Assembly: GCA_000153745.1 (NCBI GenBank)
Contig: DS022282.1
Span: 1,594,816 to 1,658,815 of the forward strand
Source of the DNA: Rhodobacterales bacterium HTCC2255
Lineage (GTDB): Bacteria; Pseudomonadota; Alphaproteobacteria; Rhodobacterales; Rhodobacteraceae
Length of the DNA stretch: 64,000 bases
Reading direction: 5' to 3'
Below the pieces are notes generated by a model. It saw only the letters and a list, made by a program, of their open reading frames with translations. It ran no database searches and was not told where the DNA came from. Numbering within the stretch: position 1 is the stretch's first letter; each line of letters opens with the position of its first letter. Positions 56,857 to 64,000 of the stretch are shown here, one piece after another. Made by a program: the position numbers and the translations under genes.

Positions 56857-56987
56857 GCAGATAGGCTCTTACGGCCCTGAACGCGACGTCGATTTAGAAT
56901 TTTACGGCCATTTTTAGTAGCCATGCGAGAACGGAAGCCGTGTCGGCGTTTGCGAACCAAATTACTTGGTTGGTATGTACGTTTCAT
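56853..56987 (-). CDS. rpmH: ribosomal protein L34
   Basis: A 44-residue highly basic L34: [20 protein letters not shown], then [11 protein letters not shown] and a tail [18 protein letters not shown] precedes the ATG. It is the first gene of the rpmH-rnpA-yidD operon, with a near-consensus promoter upstream. Confidence 0.97.
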   Translation of the reverse strand: MKRTYQPSNLVRKRRHGFRSRMATKNGRKILNRRRVQGRKSLSA

Positions 56988-57054
56988 ATCGATCTCCTGA
57001 TCGTCTTTGAGCCAAATCACAAAGGATTCGAAGCTTCTTAGTGTTCGAATGTGC

Positions 57055-57083
57055 TATTTAGGGGTGAAAACAGAGTAAGTCAA
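57055..57083 (-). promoter_or_regulatory. sigma-70-type promoter of rpmH
   Basis: Minus-strand TTGACT (57078-57083) and TAAATA (57055-57060) are separated by exactly 17 bases, about 68 bases upstream of the rpmH start. This is one of the best promoter matches in the window, fitting a ribosomal protein gene. Confidence 0.6.
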
Positions 57084-57203
57084 TTCAGTTTTCGTGTTAT
57101 TTCTCTTAATTATTAATTAATTTAAATCAATTTTCTTTTTTAAATTTTATTGTTAAAGCGATGCGCTAAGGTGCAATAAAGTCAGCTGTTGTTAAGTTTA
57201 CTG

Positions 57204-57209
57204 TATAAT
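57204..57209 (+). promoter_or_regulatory. TATAAT -10 element upstream of the TVP38-type gene
   Basis: A perfect TATAAT lies about 30 bases before the chosen ATG. No convincing -35 is visible 16-18 bases upstream. Confidence 0.3.
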
Positions 57210-57238
57210 TTTGACAAAAAATATTGGAATTTAATTAT

Positions 57239-57967
57239 ATGATTCAACAAAACATGAAATTTGAATTTAAATACATTTTAATGCTTTTATTAATTGTTAT
57301 GGTTGTTCTGTTTTGGTTTTTTTTCCTGAGATATTACATATCATATGAATTTTTAGTAAAAAATCATAATATTTTGTCCTCATGGAGAGATAATAATTAT
57401 AATTTTACAGTAATCACTTTTATCATAATTTACGTTACAACCGTGGCGTTATCTTTACCTGGAGCTACGATGATGTCACTCACGGGTGGATTTTTATTTT
57501 CTACATTTCCAGGAGTATTTTTTAATCTATTAAGTGCAGTAATCGGTGCTACGTTGATATTCATAGCTGCAAAAACATTTTTAGGGAATATTTTATTAGA
57601 TAAAATTAAACGTAAACAAGCTCGTGATAATTTCTTTATTAAGATGCAAAATGAAATACAAGAAAATGAATTTAGTTATCTAATTATCTTGCGTCTTATG
57701 CCAATAGTTCCTTTTTTTATAGCTAATCTAGCACCTGCATTTTTTGGTGTTAAATTACGTATTTTTATAGTTACAACATTAATTGGGATTTCACCCGGAA
57801 CAGTGGTTTACACTTCAATTGGCGCAGGTTTGAGTAATATTTTTAAAAATGATAACGCCCCAAGTTTAGATTTTTTTTCAAATCCATTTATCCTAATTTC
57901 ATCGGTTGGATTGTTTGCTTTAGCAATTTTTCCAATAATAATAAAAAAACTTAAAAAGGCTGATTAA
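57239..57967 (+). CDS. TVP38/TMEM64-family (VTT-domain) membrane protein
   Basis: A 242-residue protein with about six membrane segments. The VTT/SNARE-associated signature includes LPGATMMSLTGGFLFSTFPG and, later, ILRLMPIVPFFIANLAPAFFG, both typical of the TVP38/DedA group. Start choice: ATG 57239; a TTG 15 bases upstream is also open and neither has a strong ribosome site. Its stop is immediately followed by the TTG of the oxidoreductase gene. This two-gene pairing, sometimes a single fused protein, recurs in bacteria without an assigned role. Confidence 0.82.
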   Translation: MIQQNMKFEFKYILMLLLIVMVVLFWFFFLRYYISYEFLVKNHNILSSWRDNNYNFTVITFIIIYVTTVALSLPGATMMSLTGGFLFSTFPGVFFNLLSAVIGATLIFIAAKTFLGNILLDKIKRKQARDNFFIKMQNEIQENEFSYLIILRLMPIVPFFIANLAPAFFGVKLRIFIVTTLIGISPGTVVYTSIGAGLSNIFKNDNAPSLDFFSNPFILISSVGLFALAIFPIIIKKLKKAD

Positions 57968-59380
57968 TTGGATAAAATATATACTGATATATGTGTAATT
58001 GGTGCGGGCTCGGGGGGGCTTTCTGTTGCATCAGCTGCTGCTCAATTAGGATTAAATGTAGTTTTAATTGAGGGCCATAAGATGGGTGGAGATTGCTTAA
58101 ATTATGGGTGTATTCCTTCCAAAGCTTTAATTGCTGCATCAAAATCTGCATATGCACTTACCAAAGGAGACGCATTTGGAATAAGAAGTGTTAGCCCAAA
58201 AATAGAATTTTCTGAAGTAAAAAAACATATTTCAAGAGTTATAAAAAAAATTGAACCACATGATAGCGTAGAAAGATTTGAAAAATTAGGTGTAAAAGTA
58301 ATCCAAAATTATGGGAAATTTATTTCTAAAAATGAAGTGTTGGCAGGGGACCAATTAATTGTAGCTCGTAGATTTGTAATAGCTACAGGTTCTGAACCGT
58401 TAATCCCAAAAATTAAAGGGCTTGATAAAGTAGAGTACTACACAAATAAAAATATTTTTAAAATTTCTGAATGCCCTAAACATCTAATTGTAATAGGAGG
58501 CGGTCCAATTGGAATTGAAATTGCTCAAGCATATGCAAGATTAGGTGCAGCTGTTACAGTTTTAGATGCAAGAAACATTTTGGATAACGATGATCCTGAA
58601 GCGGTGAGGGTCGTTATGGCACAACTTGAAAAAGATGGTGTAAAGATTGTTGAGCATCAAGAAGTAACCTATATCGAAAAAGATAGTAATAATATAAAAG
58701 TGATTACATCTGATGAAACTATTTATAACGGATCTCATCTATTAATCGCAGCTGGTCGTGAACCAAATATTAAACACATAGATTTAGATATAGCTGGTGT
58801 AATTCAATCAAACAAAAATATAAAAGTTGATGCATTTTTGAAAACTTCAAATAAGCGTATTTTTGCAATTGGTGATGTGACTGGCGAGAGACAATTTACT
58901 CACACAGCAGAATATCATGCTGGAATAATCATAAAGTCAGCTGCCTTTGGATTGAAGGCTAAAGAAAAAAAATATCATATACCTTGGACGACTTATTTAG
59001 ATCCTGAAATTTCTCAAGTTGGATTAACGGAAAAGCAAGCATTCAATAAATATGGAAAAAGGGTAACTATAGTAAAGGTTGAATATAGTAATAATGATAG
59101 AGCTATTACAGAATTAGAGCCTGTTGGGTTTGTGAAGGTAATGGTTTTCAAAGGTAGGCCAATAGGTGCTACTATAGTTGGCAAACATGCTGGTGAATTA
59201 ATTCAAATTTGGTGTTTAGCAATATCAAGTAAATTGAAAATGACAGCAATTTCAGCAATGGTTTCGCCTTATCCAACGCTAGGTGAATTAAATAAAAGGG
59301 TCTCTAATGCGTATTTGGCTCCAAAGGTGCTAAATAGTCCTATAATTAAAAGATTTGTGCGGATAATACAGAAATTATAA
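57968..59380 (+). CDS. FAD-dependent pyridine nucleotide-disulfide oxidoreductase (MerA/Lpd-like)
   Basis: A 470-residue class I disulfide oxidoreductase. FAD binding is at VIGAGSGGLSVA, the redox cysteines are in GGDCLNYGCIPSKALI (Cys43, Cys48), NAD(P) binding at VIGGGPIGIEIAQAY, and the second FAD stretch is IFAIGDVTG. The C-terminal dimer motif, HPTLSE in lipoamide dehydrogenase, reads SPYPTLGE, so the catalytic histidine is missing, and no vicinal cysteines for mercury are present. It is thus neither standard Lpd nor MerA. The start is TTG, directly after the TVP38 stop. Confidence 0.87.
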   Translation: MDKIYTDICVIGAGSGGLSVASAAAQLGLNVVLIEGHKMGGDCLNYGCIPSKALIAASKSAYALTKGDAFGIRSVSPKIEFSEVKKHISRVIKKIEPHDSVERFEKLGVKVIQNYGKFISKNEVLAGDQLIVARRFVIATGSEPLIPKIKGLDKVEYYTNKNIFKISECPKHLIVIGGGPIGIEIAQAYARLGAAVTVLDARNILDNDDPEAVRVVMAQLEKDGVKIVEHQEVTYIEKDSNNIKVITSDETIYNGSHLLIAAGREPNIKHIDLDIAGVIQSNKNIKVDAFLKTSNKRIFAIGDVTGERQFTHTAEYHAGIIIKSAAFGLKAKEKKYHIPWTTYLDPEISQVGLTEKQAFNKYGKRVTIVKVEYSNNDRAITELEPVGFVKVMVFKGRPIGATIVGKHAGELIQIWCLAISSKLKMTAISAMVSPYPTLGELNKRVSNAYLAPKVLNSPIIKRFVRIIQKL

Positions 59381-59385
59381 AATTT

Positions 59386-60402
59386 TTATACTATCATTCC
59401 TACAGCGTTTTTAACCTTTTTCAATATTGGAGCTGCAATTGCATCAGCCCGCATTGCACCGTCATTAAGTAACCGATCAATTTCAACAGGATCATCCATT
59501 AATCGTGCCATCTCTGAAGAAATTGGAGCCAAATGATTTACTGCCAATTCAGCTAGGATTGGTTTAAATGTTCCAAATTGTTGACCGCCAAATTCTTTTA
59601 ATACATCTGAGACAGAAGAGTCAGATAAGGCAGCATATATATTTACTAAATTACGTGCTTCTGGCCTATTTTCTAATCCTTTGGGTTCACTTGGGAGTGA
59701 ATCAGGGTCTGTTTTAGCTTTTCGTATCTTTGAAGCAATCGTATCTGCATTATCTGTCATATTAATACGACTTTTGTCAGATGGGTCAGATTTTGACATT
59801 TTTTTTGAGCCATCTCTCAATGACATGACGCGTGTGGCTGCACCTTCAATTATGGGTTCTGGTAAAGGAAATAACTCTAGACCATAATCATGATTAAATT
59901 TTGCTGCAATATCTCGTGTTAATTCAACATGCTGCTTTTGATCTTCTCCAACAGGCACATGTGTGGCTTGATATGCTAATATATCGGCAGCCATGAGGGC
60001 TGGGTAAGCATATAAGCCAAGTGACATCTTCTCAGCATTTTTTCCAGCTTTGTCTTTAAATTGTGTCATGCGATTCATCCAACCTAGTCGTGTAACACAA
60101 CTTAGAATCCAACCTAACTCTGCATGAGCTGATACTTGGGATTGGTTAAACAAAATTGATTTATTAGGATCTAAGCCACAGGCGATATAGGCTGCAGCTA
60201 GTTCACGGGTTTGTGTTTTAAGGGCAATTGGATCTTGCCAAACAGTTATAGCATGTAGATCAACCATACAGTATATTGTTTCAATCCCACTATTTTGCAT
60301 TTCAACAAAACGTTTTACTGCACCCAGATAATTACCAAGTGTTAAGTTTCCTGAAGGTTGTATTCCCGAAAATACACGTTCTTTGAAGTTTGTTTCAGAC
60401 AT
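59386..60402 (-). CDS. trpS: tryptophanyl-tRNA synthetase
   Basis: A 338-residue class I synthetase. The HIGH-equivalent is in [16 protein letters not shown], with [12 protein letters not shown] in the active site, and the KMSKS loop is [14 protein letters not shown]. It charges tRNA-Trp. It is convergent with the FAD oxidoreductase gene (five-base gap) and divergent from the rhomboid-like gene. Confidence 0.96.
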   Translation of the reverse strand: MSETNFKERVFSGIQPSGNLTLGNYLGAVKRFVEMQNSGIETIYCMVDLHAITVWQDPIALKTQTRELAAAYIACGLDPNKSILFNQSQVSAHAELGWILSCVTRLGWMNRMTQFKDKAGKNAEKMSLGLYAYPALMAADILAYQATHVPVGEDQKQHVELTRDIAAKFNHDYGLELFPLPEPIIEGAATRVMSLRDGSKKMSKSDPSDKSRINMTDNADTIASKIRKAKTDPDSLPSEPKGLENRPEARNLVNIYAALSDSSVSDVLKEFGGQQFGTFKPILAELAVNHLAPISSEMARLMDDPVEIDRLLNDGAMRADAIAAPILKKVKNAVGMIV

Positions 60403-60489
60403 AGTAATTTTTCTCCGTCTGTATTAAATCTGTTTGATCTGCTTATCGCGGCTATTTTGCAAATGGTCAACTAAAGGACGCACCCTGAA

Positions 60490-61158
60490 ATGTTTAATCC
60501 AGATTTAAATCAAAAACCTATAAATGTAATGCCTAAATCCGTTATTTTACTAATATTTTTGGTAGCTTTTGTGGAGTTTGTTTTGCAGTTAGGACAAAAA
60601 GGATTAATCGGTGATCAAGCCTCAATAGGCTGGCGTATGGAATTAATTCAAAAATATGGATTTTTTGATGCAATCTTCGAGTGGATGCGCGATAACAATA
60701 CATATAAATTAAATGATTTAATTAGATTCTTTACCTACAGTTTTATTCATAGAAGTTTTACAGAAATAATTTTTGTATTAGTTTTTATTGCTACGTTTGG
60801 TAAATTTATAGCTGAAGTTTATGGAGATATGGAGGTTGTATTAATTTTTATATTGAGTGGTGCAATCGGGGCCCTTGGTTTTGGAATATTTGCAAATGGA
60901 ACACTCCTTGTTGGCGGATACCCAGCGGTCTATGGTCTCATTGGTGCTTTCACTTGGGTGCAGTTTGCTATTCAAAGAATGAAAGGGGAAACAGGATTTC
61001 AAGCGTTTCACTTAATTATATTTTTTATGATTATAGCATTAATTTATAATCTGGTTTACTCAAATAATAATAATGAATGGATAGCTGAGATAATTGGCTT
61101 TATTTCTGGATTTTGTATTTCAATTCTAGTAAAATTTTTAAAAGCTGAGTTTATCTAG
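60490..61158 (+). CDS. rhomboid-family membrane protein, catalytic residues lost
   Basis: A 222-residue protein with about six to seven membrane helices and the rhomboid order: an L1-type WR motif (IGWRMEL), FTYSFIHRSF, then the helix that normally carries GxSG. Here it reads VGGYPAVYGLIGAF, so the catalytic serine is replaced, and the later helix reads AEIIGFISGF, so the catalytic histidine is also absent. It should be an inactive rhomboid (iRhom- or derlin-like in principle). Its position next to trpS and murJ is usual in Rhodobacterales, which suggests a conserved non-proteolytic role. Confidence 0.8.
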   Translation: MFNPDLNQKPINVMPKSVILLIFLVAFVEFVLQLGQKGLIGDQASIGWRMELIQKYGFFDAIFEWMRDNNTYKLNDLIRFFTYSFIHRSFTEIIFVLVFIATFGKFIAEVYGDMEVVLIFILSGAIGALGFGIFANGTLLVGGYPAVYGLIGAFTWVQFAIQRMKGETGFQAFHLIIFFMIIALIYNLVYSNNNNEWIAEIIGFISGFCISILVKFLKAEFI

Positions 61159-61250
61159 CAGAGCTTTAACTAGAAAATTCGATAATTCTTTTGCTGTGTA
61201 AAAATCGATTATTTCTTATATTTTGATATACCAAATATTTTTAACTTCTA

Positions 61251-61478
61251 TTAAGCTTTAACCCATGTGTAACATTTAACAGTATCGCCAAATCCATCCA
61301 TAACATCATTGCCCTTTGAATCTTTAACTGTTGTTAAAACACGGATCCTATTAGTAGAAGAATTCGCACCCGGTACTGTTACTGCCGGATCTACTTTAGT
61401 GGCTAATGATGCAGCAGACGATACAGAAGCTATAGAAAGTGATATGATGCTTAAAAGTGCTAATTTAGATAAATTCAT
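61251..61478 (-). CDS. small secreted protein of unknown function
   Basis: A 75-residue protein from ATG 61478 (MNLSKLALLSIISL), chosen because GGAG lies seven bases upstream; a longer frame adds six residues without a ribosome site. The signal peptide SLSIASVSSAA probably ends near residue 20-24, leaving about 52 residues with a Pro/Gly/Asn-rich first part and one Cys in TVKCYTWVKA. No family is recognised. It stands alone between the rhomboid-like gene and murJ. Confidence 0.6.
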   Translation of the reverse strand: MNLSKLALLSIISLSIASVSSAASLATKVDPAVTVPGANSSTNRIRVLTTVKDSKGNDVMDGFGDTVKCYTWVKA

Positions 61479-61570
61479 CTTAAGTCTCCAAAACATATAT
61501 TAATTTTATTTTTATATACTTAGTTTTGTTGGTAACAATTTACAACATAATAATGTATGTCACTTTTGTA

Positions 61571-63094
61571 TTATCCCCTTATAAGGCCTTTTAAGTTTTT
61601 CTTTGATACTACACCAAATAAAATTATAAAAAATATATAACTTATTATACCTGACAATATTAAAATAACGAGCATGATGTAGCGAATGTTTGGCGTGTGT
61701 AAGCTGTTGTTTAAAAAATACTGTACGATATAAATTATAAAACCCATTAAAATACTAGAAATTATAATGAATGGAAGGTTGTGTTTAAGGCGGTTATCAA
61801 TTCGCGATGATTTACCCATTTTTTTACAACCATTCCACAATAGAAATATCATAGCCCATGAGGATACTGATGTACCAATAGCAGCAGCTAAAAACCCTAT
61901 ATAAAAAGATAAACCAATAGCTAGACCTACGTTTAATAACATTGCTATTAATGCAAATTTAAATGGTGATTTAGTATCCTCTCGAGCAAAATATAGTGGT
62001 TGTAATACTTTTTGTAGAACAAATGCAGGCAAGCCAAGGCCATAAATGGCTAATGCATGAGCAGTTGAGATTGAGTCTGTATTTGTGAATGCACCTCTTT
62101 CAAATAATACAGAAATTAATGAAAGAGGAATAATTATTAAGGCAATTGCAGATGGTATTGTTAGCAATAAAGAAAACTCTAAAGCTCTATTAAATGCATT
62201 TTGCCCATCAGTACTATTTTTATTTATTAAAGTTCTAGATAATTCAGGAAGTAAAACTACACCTATTGCAATTCCAACAACGCCCAACGGAAGCTGATAC
62301 AATCGGTCAGCATAATATAACCATGCAAAAGCACCCTCAAAATAGCTAGCAACTTGACGACCTACTAACAAGTTTATTTGTACAACCCCGCCTGTAAAAA
62401 TTGCGGGAATGGCTAAGAGAAATAATTTTTTAATATCAGGCGTAAATTTCGGCATCTGTAAGGTTAATTTTACCCCCAACCTTCTGACAGCAATATACAC
62501 TAAACCCATCTGGGCAATACCTGCACAAAAAACTCCCCAAGAAAGTGTTACACCTGTATCCCAACCCATTTTTATAGATAAAATCATTGATAAAATTAAT
62601 ATGATATTTAGAATTACTGGTGCAGCCGCTGCTGCAATGAAATGTCTATGTGAATTTAATATGCCGCTAAATAAAGCAGTAAGTGATATGAAGATAATAT
62701 ATGGAAAAATAATTCGTGATAATTCAACGGCTAATTCAAAACGGTCGTTCCCTTCAAAACCACTTGCCATTGCGTAAACGAAATAAGGCATAAAGAGCTG
62801 TGATATTATTGTTAATAAAATCAATATACCCGCAAGCGTTGATAATGCCTGACTAGCAAACTCTTCATTACCATCCTGAGTTGCCAGTTTTTTTGTATAT
62901 AAAGGAACAAACGCTAAATTGAATGCACCTTCAGCAAAAAATCTTCGAAATAAATTTGGTAATGAAAAAGCTGCTTGAAAAGCTTCTGCTATTACACCTG
63001 TTCCAAGGTATGCAGCCATCATTAAATCTCTGAATAATCCTGCAAAGCGACTTATTAATGTCCAGCCACTTACAGTTAAAAAAAATTTTATCAT
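61571..63094 (-). CDS. murJ: lipid II flippase MurJ
   Basis: A 507-residue MVF-family flippase with about fourteen membrane helices. Typical stretches are SRFAGLFRDLMMAAYLG, FRRFFAEGAFNLAFVPLY, AWLYYADRLYQLPLGVVGIA and LFERGAFTNTDSISTAHAL. It moves lipid II across the inner membrane for peptidoglycan synthesis. Its start overlaps the glnD stop by four bases; glnD-murJ-trpS order is conserved. Confidence 0.95.
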   Translation of the reverse strand: MIKFFLTVSGWTLISRFAGLFRDLMMAAYLGTGVIAEAFQAAFSLPNLFRRFFAEGAFNLAFVPLYTKKLATQDGNEEFASQALSTLAGILILLTIISQLFMPYFVYAMASGFEGNDRFELAVELSRIIFPYIIFISLTALFSGILNSHRHFIAAAAAPVILNIILILSMILSIKMGWDTGVTLSWGVFCAGIAQMGLVYIAVRRLGVKLTLQMPKFTPDIKKLFLLAIPAIFTGGVVQINLLVGRQVASYFEGAFAWLYYADRLYQLPLGVVGIAIGVVLLPELSRTLINKNSTDGQNAFNRALEFSLLLTIPSAIALIIIPLSLISVLFERGAFTNTDSISTAHALAIYGLGLPAFVLQKVLQPLYFAREDTKSPFKFALIAMLLNVGLAIGLSFYIGFLAAAIGTSVSSWAMIFLLWNGCKKMGKSSRIDNRLKHNLPFIIISSILMGFIIYIVQYFLNNSLHTPNIRYIMLVILILSGIISYIFFIILFGVVSKKNLKGLIRG

Positions 63095-64000
63095 GCCATT
63101 GAAGCCTCTGCACCAACTTCAATTGCTTCTTGGAGTTTTCCTTTAATAATTTGCTGCTTATTTTCAGATGTAATTTTTAATCCTATCATGTCTTTTACAT
63201 AAAATACATCCACGGCTTGCGCTCCATAGGTCGCTATGACTGCACTTGCTATTTGAATGTTTGCATTAGCCAGCGTGCGCGTTAAATCAAATAATAAACT
63301 ATGACGATCCCGGGTGTCTACTTCAATAATCGTGTATATGTCTGATCCTTGATTATCAAATGTAATATCGGTTGGAACTTTGAAGTTTCGCTCTCTGGGT
63401 TTATATTTATTTCGAACTTTCAAAACATCTCTGGCGATAACATCTCCTGCAAGGGTTTGATCAATTAATTTTTTCAGTTTTCCTAATTTTGAAAAATCAA
63501 AGGGTTTTCCATCGTTATCTTGTATCCAAAATACTGGAGTAGCGTAGCCATCTGACGTGGTGTAAGTCCGAGCATCGATTACATTGGCATTTGCGAGCGC
63601 TATGGCTCCAGTAAGTCTCGAAAAAATACCTGGGTGATCTTGCATTACAAATTGAGCTCGAGTTGCATCACGGTCTTGGTCAACTTCAAAGTGGCTTTCA
63701 ATTTTTTTACTGCCAAGGTTTTTAAATAAATTTGCAAATATAAATTGTGTATTAGTGTCTAGCCCTTGCCAATAAGCTGGGTAATGGCGCTTAATTTCTT
63801 CTTGAATAGATAATTCATCCCAATTTTCCAATAATACCTTTAAGGAATTTCTAGCAATTAAATAAGGTTTATTTTTTCCTTGTGTATCAAGACCGCCTTT
63901 AATTAAGCTTCGAGTATTAGTATAAAGTTCACGTAATAGTTGAGCTTTCCAATTATTCAGTGCGCCTGGACCGACTCCCATTATATCACAAACTGTCAAA
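63091..64000 (-). CDS. glnD: [protein-PII] uridylyltransferase GlnD, C-terminal part (gene continues beyond window)
   Basis: About 303 codons of the 3' end are present; the 5' part, including the nucleotidyltransferase and HD domains, lies outside. LTVCDIMGVGPGALNNWKAQ is the end of the HD-adjacent region. Two ACT domains follow: one starting AQFVMQDHPGIFSRLTGAIAL, and a C-terminal one starting IIEVDTRDRHSLLFDLTRT. These sense glutamine and control uridylylation of PII. The frame is open at the window edge, so no start is claimed. Confidence 0.95.
   Translation of the reverse strand, partial: LTVCDIMGVGPGALNNWKAQLLRELYTNTRSLIKGGLDTQGKNKPYLIARNSLKVLLENWDELSIQEEIKRHYPAYWQGLDTNTQFIFANLFKNLGSKKIESHFEVDQDRDATRAQFVMQDHPGIFSRLTGAIALANANVIDARTYTTSDGYATPVFWIQDNDGKPFDFSKLGKLKKLIDQTLAGDVIARDVLKVRNKYKPRERNFKVPTDITFDNQGSDIYTIIEVDTRDRHSLLFDLTRTLANANIQIASAVIATYGAQAVDVFYVKDMIGLKITSENKQQIIKGKLQEAIEVGAEASMA

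Noticed and set aside
56988-57238. Replication origin next to rpmH
   Set aside because: The AT-rich stretch upstream of rpmH showed no cluster of DnaA boxes to the eye and no dnaA or dnaN gene; in alphaproteobacteria the origin is usually elsewhere.
57968-59380. Mercuric reductase
   Set aside because: There is no N-terminal metal-binding domain and no C-terminal vicinal cysteine pair, and no mer regulator or transporter genes are nearby.

Overview
The window is about 64 kb of strongly AT-rich, densely packed bacterial chromosome. Gene content and order point to an alphaproteobacterium of the Rhodobacterales (Roseobacter-type), probably a low-GC, streamlined marine lineage. This is inference from synteny and protein character, with no database search. 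Supporting blocks are ffs-dnaX-ybaB-recR, rpoZ-rsh-DUF2062-pdxJ-acpS-lepB-rnc-era-DUF1491-recO, the short HPr kinase next to pckA, HIG1-cobO-etfB-etfA, rpmH-rnpA-yidD and yidC-MOSC-engB-argB, and glnD-murJ-trpS-rhomboid-like. No rRNA, insertion sequence, prophage or CRISPR array was seen, and no gene-free gap exceeds 300 bases.

Layout. 1-2.2 kb: a frameshifted carboxymuconolactone decarboxylase-type fragment, then a small regulator and two paralogous membrane proteins lying between two nearly identical tRNA-Arg genes. 2.2-7.9 kb: the yejABEF-type peptide importer. 8-10.4 kb: membrane-anchored cytochrome c, prephenate dehydratase, NudC. 10.5-13.5 kb: SRP RNA, dnaX, ybaB, recR. 13.4-20.3 kb: a DMT exporter, divergent hemE/hemC, tRNA-Leu, a thioredoxin-like protein, argH, a tiny LptM-like lipoprotein, lysA. 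20.3-26.2 kb: zinc-ribbon protein, PlsC-type acyltransferase, flavoprotein, accA, a MalY/PatB C-S lyase, SelO. 26.3-31.3 kb: two peptide deformylase genes (the second degenerate), fmt, the rnhA/methyltransferase/DUF3429/ispH operon, a NYN-domain protein. 31.4-40 kb: folK, rpoZ, the single (p)ppGpp synthetase/hydrolase seen here, and the long pdxJ-to-recO housekeeping run. 40-45.9 kb: pckA with a LacI-type palindrome upstream, a minimal regulatory PTS (hprK, EIIA, HPr), etfAB, cobalamin adenosyltransferase, HIG1 protein. 46-52.9 kb: an overlapping operon of sterol-desaturase-like enzyme, ferredoxin-like protein, SixA-like phosphatase and SDR, then argB, engB, a MOSC protein and yidC. 53-57 kb: ttcA, a DMT exporter, a creatinase, yidD, rnpA, rpmH. 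57-64 kb: a TVP38-type membrane protein paired with a FAD disulfide oxidoreductase, trpS, an inactive rhomboid, a small secreted protein, murJ and the 3' part of glnD.

Most of the window is housekeeping. The points most worth a second look are the creatinase, with every recalled active-site residue conserved, inserted in the rpmH/yidC neighbourhood behind a leader rich in inverted repeats; the tRNA-Arg-flanked cassette; the degenerate deformylase and rhomboid; the pckA palindrome; the reduced HPr kinase locus; and a hairpin that buries the rnpA ribosome-binding site at the rpmH stop codon.
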